DNA of 22,283 bases from Scytalidium lignicola (GCA_002812745.2 NCSJ02000500.1:1-22283), one strand, 5' to 3'; shown: positions 10,038-20,315, counted from the stretch's first letter. Notes: generated by a model from the letters alone, not told the origin. Program-made: numbers and translations.

Positions 10038-10812
10038 CTTATCCTAGACAAAATAGCTCTCGCAGTCGACACGTCAACAGTGAGACTGAACTGGAAGCTG
10101 GGCCAGTTCTACTAGTAGGTCTAGCTCTTCAGTTTAGAGAATACTACGAACTCACTCGACCGAGCTTTGTTGATGTCGATGCAGGTAATTCCGCCAGTCG
10201 CCGACTCGCCCCTACGTGTAAAACGTGTGTTATGATATGCTCCATAGTTGCTGTCGCGCGCGTCGCAGGGAATGGCACTAGGCGGTGACCCATGGCAAAT
10301 TCTCAGACTCAGGACCTATCGCTTACGGATGGTAAACAATTTCGATACTGTTATCATGATTAATTTATTACTTCCTAGCTTGAAGAGACCTGACTCTCTG
10401 AGAAAATGAAAATATAATCCGGCCATAATCGTACCTCAAAACAGATACCAGTCATGAGAAGGTCGCTCGCGTACTATATGACGAATATGCCGAATATGCC
10501 AAATCAAATGTGTGTTCCCCTCAGCAACTATTCCTCAATCAAGAACCATACCACCTATATGTATGCTTCCATCTTTAGAATCCTGACGAGTTTCCACATT
10601 TCAATTTAGGTTTATCTTCCATGGGATACAGTACCTAGAAAATATATAATTTTCCAATTTTGGCAAGATTGTCATGCTATTCAAATCATGATTGGCACCG
10701 AATTGCAGGGGTTACCCTAACTAATTTCCACATAAAAAACAAAAGGGGCGGACTGGCTAGAAAAGAGAAAACCTAGGCCATCTACTGTCTGTCCATCTAC
10801 AATTCGTTCGAC
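10038..10812. promoter_or_regulatory. Divergent intergenic region between two hypothetical genes
   Basis: This stretch separates the starts of the DUF3716 gene (minus) and the charged-protein gene (plus), so it should contain both promoters. It is of mixed composition without extended frames. A 9-bp direct repeat (CGAATATGC twice, 10482-10499) lies in it. No clear TATA box or operator could be assigned. Confidence 0.4.
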
Positions 10813-12169
10813 ATGGATCCCACCGGCTCCAAACTTTCTTTTGAGGACATGGCGATGAGAGCTCCTATTGCGTACATCCAACACTTTATAGCGCTTTTCG
10901 ATACTATCAGTACTTCCGCTGCTCTTGTTCAGGACCCTGACCATCCTGAGACCCTTTTTGTTGCTAGATCCCCTTGCTAGATCCCCTCAGGCAGCGGTTC
11001 ACTGGGCACGGAAGTTTCTATCGGCTGATGAATGGTCCATGGTGGCGGGTTTACCTGACCGACTTTCGCGCGATGAGGCAAAGAGTAGCGGAGGAGAGAA
11101 TCCCGCTGATGAGACCACGCTTGCTACTGTGCACAAGGTTCAAACTCGCAATATAGACGATGACCGACAAACGCCCGACTCTGATGACGCATCTACCGCA
11201 CCTACGGTGTGTACGGCTCTTCTGACCCACGGGGAGCGAAAACGACAGAGATCGGAGTCAGCGGATGACGAAACTTCAGATGATCAGCACTCGCGGAGAT
11301 TACTATTCTCTAGATTTGGTATCAAAAAAGGTCGCCGCGGGTCAACGCACCGATCTCTGCAGAGATCTCTGCGCAAAAGCCCTGATGATGACACTGATGG
11401 AAGTTTTGGCTATGAGCGCGAAGCAGAGTCTAGTGAGAATACAGATCACAGCGATGACGGCGATGACAAGTCGGCTTGCGACCTAGATTTGATTGCATCA
11501 TTACCAGAGGCGGAGACCGAGGATGAGCAGAGGATCAAGGACAGGATTAGTGCGGTTAATCAAGACCTGCCTATACTTACATCGATCGTGAAATCAACTG
11601 TCTCTAAATCAGTGGCAAGTACAACAGCTGGCATCGTCAAATACAAAGTGGCTAGCCATATGATCTACAAGGCTAGAGCGATAGGAAGTTCATTGGCAAT
11701 CGAAAATTGGACAGCAATCAGCGAGAATTGGCGCGTCAATGGCACATATACAAGTCACGCTTACCCAGGTACGGTAATTGCGATTCCAGAACACATATGT
11801 AAGCAGTCAGAAGCCATTCAAGGCTTCTACAGAGTCTTCCAAGCTGTCAATCAATCAAATGTTGATACGCTGCTGCAAGCGATTCTTCATCGACGCCTTC
11901 TAGCTGATCTTTACAAGCACTACCGAAATGCTACCTCAGATCTATCATCTTGCTTGCCATTTAGTGGTAATGGGAAGAGAGGTGTTACAGCTGCAGCCCA
12001 AATGAAATTGCTCCTATTCAGAACTCTGTATCCGGAGTACCTGAGCATCGACAGCCCCGCCGATAACCCTTCTAGTCGCTCCACCTGGAATAAGTTCAGT
12101 CACAACATTAATCACGGCCACCGCTGGAACGAGATGGAAATCAGACTCGGGCTGGTCATAGCCTTATAA
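10813..12169 (+). pseudogene. Unrecognised highly charged fungal protein, frame broken by a 13-bp duplication
   Basis: The first ATG after an in-frame TAG is at 10813. The frame MDPTGSKLSFEDMAMRAP runs to a TAG at 10978, inside the second copy of a 13-bp tandem duplication (10961-10986). A different frame then stays open from there to TAA at 12167-12169. Counting one duplicate only, the two parts form one continuous frame of 447 residues. Residues about 70-185 are rich in Asp, Ser, Arg and Glu (for example KRQRSESADDETSDD) and look disordered. The last 230 residues look folded (helical, with NWTAISENWRVNGTYTS and a Trp-rich end TWNKFSHNINHGHRW). I have seen similar Trp/His ends in uncharacterised fungal proteins but cannot name the family. 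It is divergent from the DUF3716 gene and free of RIP-type stops. Either the duplication is a real null allele or an assembly error. Confidence 0.6.
10961..10986 (+). repeat. Perfect 13-bp tandem duplication
   Basis: TTGCTAGATCCCC occurs twice head to tail. Because 13 is not a multiple of three, it shifts the frame of the surrounding gene and brings a TAG into frame at 10978-10980. Confidence 0.95.
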
Positions 12170-14270
12170 CAGTAAGCAATCTACCTTGTTAGCTTAGGGT
12201 ATAAAACTGTATGTCAAGTATGTTATATGTTTGATAAGCTATAGCAAGCAGATTAGCCTTAGAGTAGTTTTCCTTTTGACATTGCTAGCTTTACTTAACT
12301 GTATCAAGTATACATAACAAGAGTATGTTTAAACCCTTTTATAATCTCTTTTTGTAGAAGATATAATCGAACTTGAAGAAAGCTTGTTAACTCTCTAAAG
12401 TATAATAATTATAATATAATAAGAAGAAAGTCATTAAAAGGAGAAACTTCTTCCTCTTCAACTTTCCTCTTAACTCTTAAAGGAGATAAAAACTTATAAT
12501 CTCTTATATCTTAACTCTTGTAAGATTTAAGCTTATCTTTCCTTGTTATCTCTTTGTTTCTTTACCTTTTATAAAATTAAAGTTTTTAACTGATTATATT
12601 CTTTTTCTTATAGAATTTTGAACTTTATATTTTATAATATTTAAGGTTAAACTTCGAAGTATTTGATTCTTCTTTATACTTAGAAAAAGCTTTAAAGTAA
12701 ACAAGTATTATATTAATTATCTTATTTTACTTAAGATGGTTGAATAAAGTATTAAGAAGAAAAATAGTCTTTTATCTTTCTTTTATATATTGTTATAAAG
12801 GCTAGTTTATTGTTTATAAGACAAGCATAGTAGTTAAATTTAATAAAAACATATAATCCTAGAATTACTGATATTAAATTAACTAGATTAATAAGATTTT
12901 CAATAAGACATAAATTGTATATACTAAATTGTTTGATTAACTGTTTACAAGTTAGATTAATAAGTTTGTAAATGTTGTTTAGATAGTAGTATTATACTTT
13001 AAGTGATGTTTGTAATGTTGATTTACATATAATATAGATTAGGATTTTGTATTAGATGTTATATTGAAATCTATTAACTTTAAGTAAGATTTCCCTTATC
13101 AAAACAGAGTATGTTCGTTTTTAAAGAAGGTTTGGTTTTAAAAGCTTATCAATTAACAAAGGTCTTTTGATGTTTTTCTCTTCTGCTTTAGCAATAACTG
13201 TTAATACTAAAACTAAAGTAAAATAGTAATAACGTTGATAATATTGTTGATTCTAATCTTGTTATATAATTGATAACCATTGATATATTTCTAATAGCTC
13301 AAGTTATAATTAAGCAAAGAAAGTTATATCAATAATATACTCAGTTAACAAAACTTAACAATAATAACTAACTCTAATAATAATTATATTAATTGGATTA
13401 AAAGCCTTTTTAAATTTATAAAAATCATATTTGTATAATAATTCAAGNAAAAAACCATTTTGTAATTATAAGAATAACTTGTTAATAAAGTGAAAACCTT
13501 ATAAAGGTTAGAAACTAGTTGGTTAGATGTTGAAGAATGTTAAATGTTTAAGTAAGNAAAAAGGTGCTTTTACTAGTATTATAAGTCAAGAAAGAGAAAC
13601 TTGGTTTTATACAAGTAAAGAAGTTGAAGTTGTATTATAAGGAAGTTGGTAAATTGTTGAATATAAGCAAGATAACATAATATAAACTTGAAAAGCTTAG
13701 GAGAAGGATATTGTACAATGTAAAAGGTATAATAATTTGAAGTATAAGATTTATTATATTCAATAATAAGTAGAAGATATCCTTTACAAAATATAAGATT
13801 ATATATTACTTAGTTTGTATTATACACTTTAATATTAGTAATTTCAGGATCTCATAATAGTAACCTAACTTTAAAGTAGATAACTCTTAGTATTTCATCT
13901 TTTAATAAGGCTTTAAATTTAAAATAAGTAATACAAGTCTATAACATCCATGAACTTGCTTTGACAAATGGTTAACCGTTGAATGAAGAGTACTATACTT
14001 GTCTAGACAAGGCTTTGTATACATTGCAAAGCTTATTCTACTCCTCTTCAAGGAAAGACTATCTAGGAGTTTAACAAGTAAAATCATCTTGGATAATGTT
14101 CAGATTAATAGAAGGTTACTAATTCAGCATAAGTTGATTAACATAATCCTTTATAGTTATTATAATTACATGATATATATAAGTAAAATCAAGTAATCAT
14201 ATTTAACTTAAGTTACTAATGGTAAAAGATTAGCCATCTACTACTTAAGTCAAATTAGTTTAGTTACTTT
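12170..14270. other. AT-rich, RIP-type block of unknown origin
   Basis: The composition changes sharply within a few bases of the stop at 12169. The block is TA-rich with Ns at 13448 and 13557. The plus strand is purine-rich from about 13450 to 13800, where one frame reads YYKEVGKLLNISKIT followed by LEKLRRRILYN. This could be a helix-turn-helix of a Tc1/mariner-like transposase, but the evidence is thin. Two short open frames at 13902-14087 and 13999-14196 lie on opposite strands and give no family match. It is most likely a decayed transposon. Confidence 0.5.
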
Positions 14271-14606
14271 CCTTTTTGATAATCAACTTGTCAAAAGCTC
14301 TAAGCTTGATAATCTTGCTTATTAAAGAGAAGCCTCCCCAAAGAAGATATTTAGTCTGAATGTAAGGCATTTTGTTTGGTCTAAGTAGAAGGTCCGAGTA
14401 AGTTATAGCCGACATAATGTCTTATAAGCATGCATAAGCATAGTATACTCATAGAACAAGAGCTAGCCAATTTATATTAGCTTGGAAAGATCTGGTGTAT
14501 AGTTGTAAGCCGACTTGTAAGCAAGTGAATGTCGATGGATGTTATGGATGCTTACAAAGTACATAAGAAGAGACTTTGTTATATCACCAGTTGAAGACTG
14601 AAAAGT

Positions 14607-14981
14607 TTAAAAAATCATCGAAAGCTGAAATACAGCCTTTGACAATCGAAGATCTTGTTCTAAGAAGGAGTTATTCGCTTTTAGATTGTATACTTCCTCA
14701 TTTTTCTCTTTCTGCTCTTCTTATTCTTCCTCTTGGTCTTCATCTTCATTTTCACTTTCATTTTCATTTCCATCCTCGTCTTCATCTGCGTTCTTCTCCT
14801 CTTCCTCATCTTCTTTATCTTCCTCTTCTTCTTCTTCCTCCTCCTCCACTTCTTCTTCTTCTTCTTTGTCTTGATAATCCGAAGTATTCCTCGTGGAGTT
14901 TATTTCCGAGCTTAAGGCTTAGTTAAGATCTGCTTTGCCCTCTGATTCACTTAAAATTGTGTCTTCTTCGAGTAATGTATT
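14607..14981 (-). pseudogene. Acidic low-complexity protein fragment
   Basis: One minus-strand frame is open for 125 codons apart from TAA at 14919-14921 and TAA at 14721-14723, both explained by CAA or GAA changes. It begins EEDTILSESEGKADLN, continues with a Glu/Asp tract of about 50 residues encoded by the polypyrimidine run at 14740-14868, and ends KANNSFLEQDLRLSKAVFQL before TAA at 14607. Sequence flanking the tract is diverse and stays in the same frame, which favours a real acidic protein over simple repeat. Such tracts occur in nuclear and chromatin proteins, but no family is recognised. Upstream material at 15190-15600 on the same strand may belong to it. Confidence 0.4.
14697..14868 (+). 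repeat. Polypyrimidine (CTT/CTC) low-complexity tract
   Basis: Nearly all bases are C or T with imperfect CTT, CTC and TTCATC units. It gives Ser/Phe/Leu-rich open frames on the plus strand, which are shadows, and the Glu/Asp-rich frame on the minus strand. Confidence 0.9.
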
Positions 14982-15721
14982 CTAAATATAACTTATTTGA
15001 CCTGCTTCGATATCTTGAAAGCTTATTCTGAAGATTTCTTCATGTATAGTTTTTCTCATGGCCTAAATCCGAAAAATGAGGTACATGAAGCATTTTTATA
15101 CTATAATATATCCCTTTTAGCTACATGAAGAATGAAGGCGGTTAAATGCTACCAACTGAAAGCTGTGCTCATGATAAGTCTGAAGCTAGCATCGAAGACG
15201 ATAATAGGTATGATCTAATGTCTACTTGGCATGAACGAACATTTGATCAATCGTATGCATCAAGACCCGAAGCTTTCTTTCGTTTGCTTTAGGACTTGTG
15301 ATAGGATGGCCTAACCAGAACCTGAGGTAATAGTTGTTATAGTTCTGTATTGCTGGCTGTAATGTTGCAACTGTCAGAATGTCTAAAGGGCGATTTCGAA
15401 ACTGGAGAGGCTATTTGGTATGTCTGAGCTATGAGGTCGTTTCATTATCTTCATCATAGGAAAGTTTCTCCTTTTCTTGCTGAATGTGGTAGGATTGCCT
15501 AAGTAAACGTTGGTCCTTGAGTTCTTCTTGAGCCAAGAGTAAAGGATCCAGCTCTATGCTGAATTCGGTTGGATGGGCAGAACAAGATGGTTAAACGAGT
15601 ATAAGGTTACCAGGCTTTAATTTATTACATAAACAATATAAGATTATTTAGAATGAGGTCGTAGAACATTAAGATGTACATATAATCAATCTTCTTTAAA
15701 TAATCTATGTTTGACATGAAT
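14982..15721 (-). other. Mixed-composition stretch with a weak minus-strand frame
   Basis: Reading the minus strand, 15580-15440 gives IELDPLLLAQEELKDQRLL and QQEKEKLSYDEDNE. After a frame change, 15420-15190 gives QIASPVSKSPFRHSD through SKRKKASGLDAYD with three stops that fit mutated Gln or Arg codons. It could be the upstream part of the acidic gene at 14607-14981. No family is recognised and no splice chain could be built. Confidence 0.25.
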
Positions 15722-16220
15722 TGTTACAAAACTACGCCATCCAGGTCACTGGATAGCCAAGGGTAAGGTAGATGTTCAGGGACAACGGAAACGTGTGACA
15801 CACAAGCAAGTTACTAGGTCGAAGGTAGGATACAGTAATGTATTTAGGTTGAACACGAGGAATCTACTCTCATGTTCCTACAGCGTGCTTATATAGATAA
15901 TGAAATACAGTTGGATCCCTTGGAGTCCTTGGAGTCCACTGGAGTCCACCAGGGATCCCAAGACTCCATCACGTGACCCCTGATTGTTAGGTTCTCTATG
16001 CACACCTTCCGTGTACCGAGCCTCAGGCCTACACCAATCAGCTTGTTAGGTAAAACCCGTAACATATAAGTACTTTACCTAGTTTACTAAGTTTAACACT
16101 TAAACTTATAAACCTTGTAAACTTGTATTAATTATATAACTTAACCCTTTGTTTAGCTATTAACTTATAATAAGCTGTTATTCTAATACTTATTAGACTA
16201 TGACAGTAAGAGTTATAACA
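15722..16220 (-). repeat. 3' LTR of the gypsy element
   Basis: It begins TGTTATAAC and ends TTTTGTAACA on the minus strand, giving the expected TG..CA with TGTTA/TAACA inverted tips. It adjoins a polypurine tract on the pol side. It holds a TATA-like TATATAAG (minus strand, 15888-15895), a palindrome TCACGTGA at 15969-15976, and a tandem TTGGAGTCC repeat upstream of the TATA, as expected in U3. The half near pol (16065-16220) is AT-rich while the rest is not. Confidence 0.75.
15913..15959 (-). repeat. Short tandem repeat flanked by inverted GGATCCC in the LTR U3
   Basis: Two perfect copies of TTGGAGTCC (15920-15937) and a third diverged copy (to 15947) are bounded by GGATCCC on one side and GGGATCC on the other. 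Position upstream of the TATA-like box suggests a promoter element of the LTR; that role is inferred. Confidence 0.6.
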
Positions 16221-16233
16221 CTATCCCCTTTTT
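16221..16233 (-). other. Polypurine tract of the gypsy element
   Basis: The minus strand reads AAAAAGGGGATAG immediately before the LTR start TGTTAT. This is the expected primer site for plus-strand DNA synthesis during reverse transcription, and it fixes the LTR boundary and element orientation. Confidence 0.7.
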
Positions 16234-16354
16234 ATCTTAACATTATCTTAATACTTAATTAATAACATTAAATAATCTTTATTATTCTCCTTATTATACT
16301 TTCTTTTATTCTAATATACTACTCAAATTCTTATATTACTCTTAATGCCTTTGT

Positions 16355-16683
16355 TTGTCTGAACTAATAAAGACTTTTAACAATATAATAACTTTGTATT
16401 GTTTTTGTAAAAATAATAATTGTCCTTATATCAAGTCCTTTAATCATTTTAAATATTCTGAGTATATTAAAATTAGTTATTATTATAAGATTAATCTTAA
16501 CATTAACAAAATAAACTGTCTTCTTAAGGAAGAAGAGTATTTTAAGCAAATAAAAGAAGAAGTTTTAACATAAGCTACTTAAGCTTACAAGTTATAAAAA
16601 CAATTAAAAACTTATACTTGTAAAATAATTAAAACAAGTTCAAAAACCTTAAATGAACTTAATAAAATNAAAGGAGNAAAAAA
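16355..16683 (+). pseudogene. Antisense small Cys-motif/coiled-coil ORF inside the gypsy element
   Basis: This plus-strand frame lies between the integrase and the 3' LTR, opposite in direction to pol. The first 72 codons are open (TTG at 16355 to TAA at 16571), after which the frame continues with four stops into KQLKTYTCKIIKTSSKTLNE. Removing the Ns at 16669 and 16677 extends it further (KEKKKVEKGKTRFF). The front part has Cys-rich YCFCKNNNCPYIKSFNHFKYSEY, where the two Tyr after FK and SE may be former Cys (TGT to TAT). The rest is Glu/Lys-rich and helical (CLLKEEEYFKQIKEE). I believe a similar small ORF occurs in other fungal gypsy elements, but that is from memory and unchecked. A small zinc-binding coiled-coil protein is inferred. 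No ATG is left at the expected start. Confidence 0.45.
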
Positions 16684-16983
16684 AGGTTGAAAAAGGAAAA
16701 ACTAGATTCTTTAATTCTTATTAAGAACTTATTACATCTTCTTAATAAAAGCAAGTAATGTTCTTTAGTTAACCTCTCCTTGTTAAGTATTAACATTGTC
16801 AATCCTTTACTTATTTTGTTAACTTAATTAATTCCTCTTTTTAAGGATTTCTTTTAACTAAAGTTTGATGATAATTCTTTATTATCTTTTTAATATTCTT
16901 CAGATATTCAGTAAGTTCTTATAAATTGTTTAAATCTGGAAATCCTTCTTATTTAACTAAATATTGAATTTTCCTATATTAAT

Positions 16984-19700
16984 ATTTGTAATCTAAGATT
17001 TTCTTGACTACTTATTCCTTATTAAGTTATAACTTAACCTTTATACTTAACATTGATAATGTATTCTTAAGTATTAATTCTAATAATGTTATATAAAATA
17101 CAANATGTATCTTTATAACTTTTAATAACTTTAATTTAATTATTATTAGTTTATAAACTTCTTTAACCTTAAATAATCTTAACTTTACAAAGTTAAGTAT
17201 ATTACTTAATCTTTTTGTTCATAGATTTTTTCATTGAAAATAAACTTTATCCTCCTTTTTATATATAAGTTTTTACATTACATTTTTCATTATAAAATAC
17301 CTTTATCTTTTCTTTTGCAAATTATATTACATTTATTAATTCAACATATATTTTATACAATTTCTCTGTTAACTTATCAACTGAATTAAATAATAATCAT
17401 AATTCAATACTTATCTAAAACTTATCAAGTTCTCTTTTATAATTCATATAGAATAATATAAATTCTATTACTTTATACTTTGAACTGTTATAAGCTAATT
17501 ATACTAATAGTAATAACTTATATTAATTATCTTATTTATAATTTACATAACATTATAAATACACTTTCAATGTCTGGTTTAATCATTTTGTCTGATTATC
17601 AGTTTGTAAGTAAAATGCTGTTAACATTTTCTTATCAACACTTATATGTTTAATTAAAGTTTTCTAAAACTTCAAGGTAAAGTATATATCTTAATCAAAT
17701 ATAATATCTTCTAATATCCTAAATAATATTATTATATGTTAAAGAAATGCCTTTACAACTTCTTCTATACCTTATGTTTTATCTTATAGTATAAAGATTA
17801 TGTATTTCATAAATAAGTTTGTTATTACTAAGATGTTATCATAATCCTTTCTTATTATTAAATCTTTTGACTTTGGTAATTTAATAATAAAGTCTTATAC
17901 TATGATTTGTTATAATCAGATTAGTATTTTAATAGGTTAAAGCATTTTATAAAGTCTTTACTTTAAGTTCTTTACTCTTCTGCAAATATTATATTCTTTA
18001 ACAACTTCCTTCATTATTTATCTTATTCAGTATAAGTAATAATCCTTCTGAATTTTATAATAAGTTCATTTAACTCCAAAATGCCCATTTTGTAATAATA
18101 TATATTGTTCTCTTAAGAATTCTTTCAACAACTTCTTAAGAATGTATAACTTCTTGTCCTTATACTATAACTTGTTAATTTATTCTTATTAATCTTCTTT
18201 TAATCTATACTTAATGTCCTTTAAACTTTCTCTGGATAATTCATTCTAAATCTTATCAATCTAATCCTTATTAACTATTATTAATATAAACATTAATTAT
18301 CCTTAATTATAAGTGATTCCTTCTTTATTATCTGTTAAAACTGCTTATTATAAGCTTAATTCCTCTTTGTTCATATACTTTAGTTTTTGATTAAGAGTAT
18401 CTACTTGTCTATTGTCAATTCCTTTAACATGTTAAATCTTAAAATTATATTCTAATAAATTTTCTACTTACTTAATTTATTTTGTGTTTAACTCCTTAAA
18501 TGTTATAAAGTACTTCAGATTTATATAATCCATCAGTATCTCTATTTATTCTCTTGCTCTTATTATATATATCCTCCATTTCCTTAATACATTTACTATT
18601 ATTAACAATTCTTTGTTATAGATAAAATAATTTTGCTTAACTAAGTTAAACTTTCTTAAATAAAAAGTAAGTAACTTCTAACCCTTCTATTCGTCTTGTT
18701 AACTCAGAATTACACTTAAAGCATAATTTAATGCATTTGTTTTAATTTGAATAAGTTTTTCTAAGTTAAAGATTCTAAGACTTTAATCTTCTTTGAAAAC
18801 TTTTAATTACATTAAATACTTTTTATTATTCCTTCCTCTATTTGTATAATACATCCTTTTTAGTTAATTCAATCAATGACAACATTATTCTTAAATAGTT
18901 TCTTATAAATTTTCAATAATAATTTGTAAAGCTTAGAAAACTTTATAATTCTTTGACTATTCTAAGTTTTACTTATTCTTTAATAACTTTAGTTTTTTCC
19001 TTAATTATCCTAACCTCATTATATACTATAATATATCTTAAAAACTACACTTCAGTTTTATAGAATTCATATTTCCTTAGCTTATACTAAAAGCTTACTT
19101 TCTATAATACTTTAAGAATAATTTTCACATAGATTCTATGTTCTTTTAACATTTTTAAGAATATCAAGATATTGTTTAAATATACTATTATAAACTTTTC
19201 TAAGTATTCTCTAATAACCTTATCTACAATCCTTTGCATTATAATAAATATGTTTGTTAATCTAAATAACATGATTAATAACTTATATAACTTATATTTA
19301 GTCTTAATAATAACTTTTTATTTATCCTCTTCCTTTATTCTAATAAAGTTGAATATTAACTATAAATCTAATTTCATAAAGAACTTAATACCTCTGAACT
19401 TGTTTTTAGTAGTCTTTATTAATAACAATAAATATTAGTCCTTGATCATTCCTTTATTCAACCTTTTATAATCCTTGTAAAGCTTATCCTTTAAGTTATT
19501 TAGTTTCTTTATAAATAACAATAATACTCTTATTAAAGAGTTCAACTTCTAGTATAATCTTCTCTTAACTATTCTGTCTAATTATTCCTTTGTTACTTTA
19601 TCCTTTACTATTATAATTAAGTATACTAACCTAAATAGTAGTTGAAATCCTTCTTCAAAGTTAATTCTATAATCTTATAGTTAATATTCTGACAATATTA
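16984..19700 (-). pseudogene. Gypsy pol: reverse transcriptase, RNase H, integrase
   Basis: Minus-strand translation gives, in order: DYKRLNKGMIKD (about 19470), KFFMKLDL (19386-19363, with the first catalytic Asp kept), IKTKYKLYKLLIMLF, REYLEKFIIVYLNNILIF (19212-19165), RNase H segments IKTNALNYALSVILS (about 18749-18705) and NKELLIVINVLRKWRIYI (about 18615-18560), and the integrase segment TAFYLQTDNQTK-stop-LNQTLKVYL (17621-17560). Gln, Arg and Trp codons have become stops throughout. The RT active site YLDD reads YLNN and the RNase H TDAS-type motif reads TNAL, each through GAT-to-AAT-type change. The limits at both ends are approximate. This protein would copy element RNA to DNA and integrate it; this copy is inactive. 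Confidence 0.85.
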
Positions 19701-20022
19701 AGTCTTTTAGTCTTTCTTTAAATAACTTTATCTATTCCTTGTATTCTTCAAGAATATGCTCAAGACTTTCATCTTAACTTAATTAATTTAAAATTGAATT
19801 AATTTTTATATCCTTGATCACAAGCTAATTAGATTCAATTATATAAATAACTTAAAGTTCTTTATCCTTTATTACTTTTATTAATACTTCTTATAATAAA
19901 TCTTATGAAAACTTTACAATCTCTTCTTGTTAGTTAATCCTTAGATTACTTCTTTATATCCAAGATATCCTTAAGATTATCTTAAAGTTCTTAATATAAG
20001 TTATATTAAATATTATTTTTAG

Positions 20023-20161
20023 AAAAATATTCAAACTATTCAAATAATTATTTGAATATTTATTCAAATATTCAAATCAAATACCAAAATCCACTATTCA
20101 ACTCAAATTCAACTCAAATTCAAACTATTCAAATAATTATTTGAATAGTTTGAATATTTTT
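20023..20161. repeat. 139-bp foldback (MITE-like) repeat with 36-bp inverted ends
   Basis: The first 36 bases (20023-20058) and the last 36 (20126-20161) are perfect reverse complements, beginning AAAAATATTCAAAC. Each arm also contains its own palindrome around CAAATAATTATTTG. The centre is made of ATTCAAAT-type repeats. No clear target duplication flanks it (TAG before, GCC after). It forms the junction between AT-rich gypsy DNA and normal-composition sequence. It could be a small non-autonomous DNA transposon or a satellite-like palindrome. Confidence 0.7.
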
Positions 20162-20209
20162 GCCAACACTGGCTAGAAAGCCATGTAGTCCTTCACCAGT
20201 CGTTAACTA
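20162..20209. other. Normal-composition sequence flanking the Fot1 insertion
   Basis: Short stretch not showing TA-richness, between the foldback and the Fot1 element; it ends in the TA target copy at 20208-20209. It contains a small GCCA/TGGC hairpin at 20162-20173. Confidence 0.5.
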
Positions 20210-20250
20210 AGTCAGACTCCCGGGAACTCACGCACCCCTCAACCCGCGCA
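20210..20250 (+). repeat. Fot1 terminal inverted repeat, left
   Basis: Starts AGTCAGACTCCCGGGAACT and pairs with 22028-22068 at 35 of 41 positions. Confidence 0.92.
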
Positions 20251-20315
20251 CCTTCGCCACCACATAAGGCTATAAAAAATAATTGAATTGTACCTAACTA
20301 CCTACACTTAACTAG

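Larger units (their letters stand above)
15722..20022 (-). mobile_element. Ty3/gypsy LTR retrotransposon, RIP-degraded, 5' end missing
   Basis: On the minus strand the order is reverse transcriptase (about 19700-18950), RNase H (about 18800-18530), integrase (core near 17620-17520), 3' untranslated DNA with an antisense ORF, a polypurine tract, and a 499-bp LTR. The RT-RNase H-integrase order is that of Ty3/gypsy, not Ty1/copia. No gag and no second LTR are visible: the element runs up to the foldback repeat at 20023, so its 5' part is lost or separated by insertions. Target duplication cannot be checked without the other LTR. TA-richness, stops and Asp-to-Asn changes indicate RIP. Confidence 0.85.

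Noticed and set aside
9842..10072. 76-codon minus-strand open frame (MSTARAILSR)
   Set aside because: It opens with GTG and reads through the 56-nt intron; the spliced ATG model keeps phase into the long exon.
10717..10944. 75-codon minus-strand open frame
   Set aside because: It overlaps the N-terminal part of the charged-protein gene, whose ATG frame explains the sequence better.
14686..14926. Ser-, Phe- and Leu-rich open frames on the plus strand
   Set aside because: They are direct translations of the polypyrimidine tract; three overlapping frames are open at once.
15722..16064. LTR ending at GTAACA (16059-16064), 343 bp
   Set aside because: A 343-bp reading gives TGTTAC/GTAACA tips, but no polypurine tract or primer site adjoins 16064. 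The longer LTR ending at 16220 abuts a clear polypurine tract.
16364..16549. 61-codon minus-strand open frame
   Set aside because: It is opposite the antisense Cys-motif ORF, which keeps coherence past its stops; the minus frame has no motif.
19172..19438. 88-codon plus-strand open frame
   Set aside because: It lies exactly antisense to the conserved gypsy reverse transcriptase core, so it is a shadow of AT-rich sequence.
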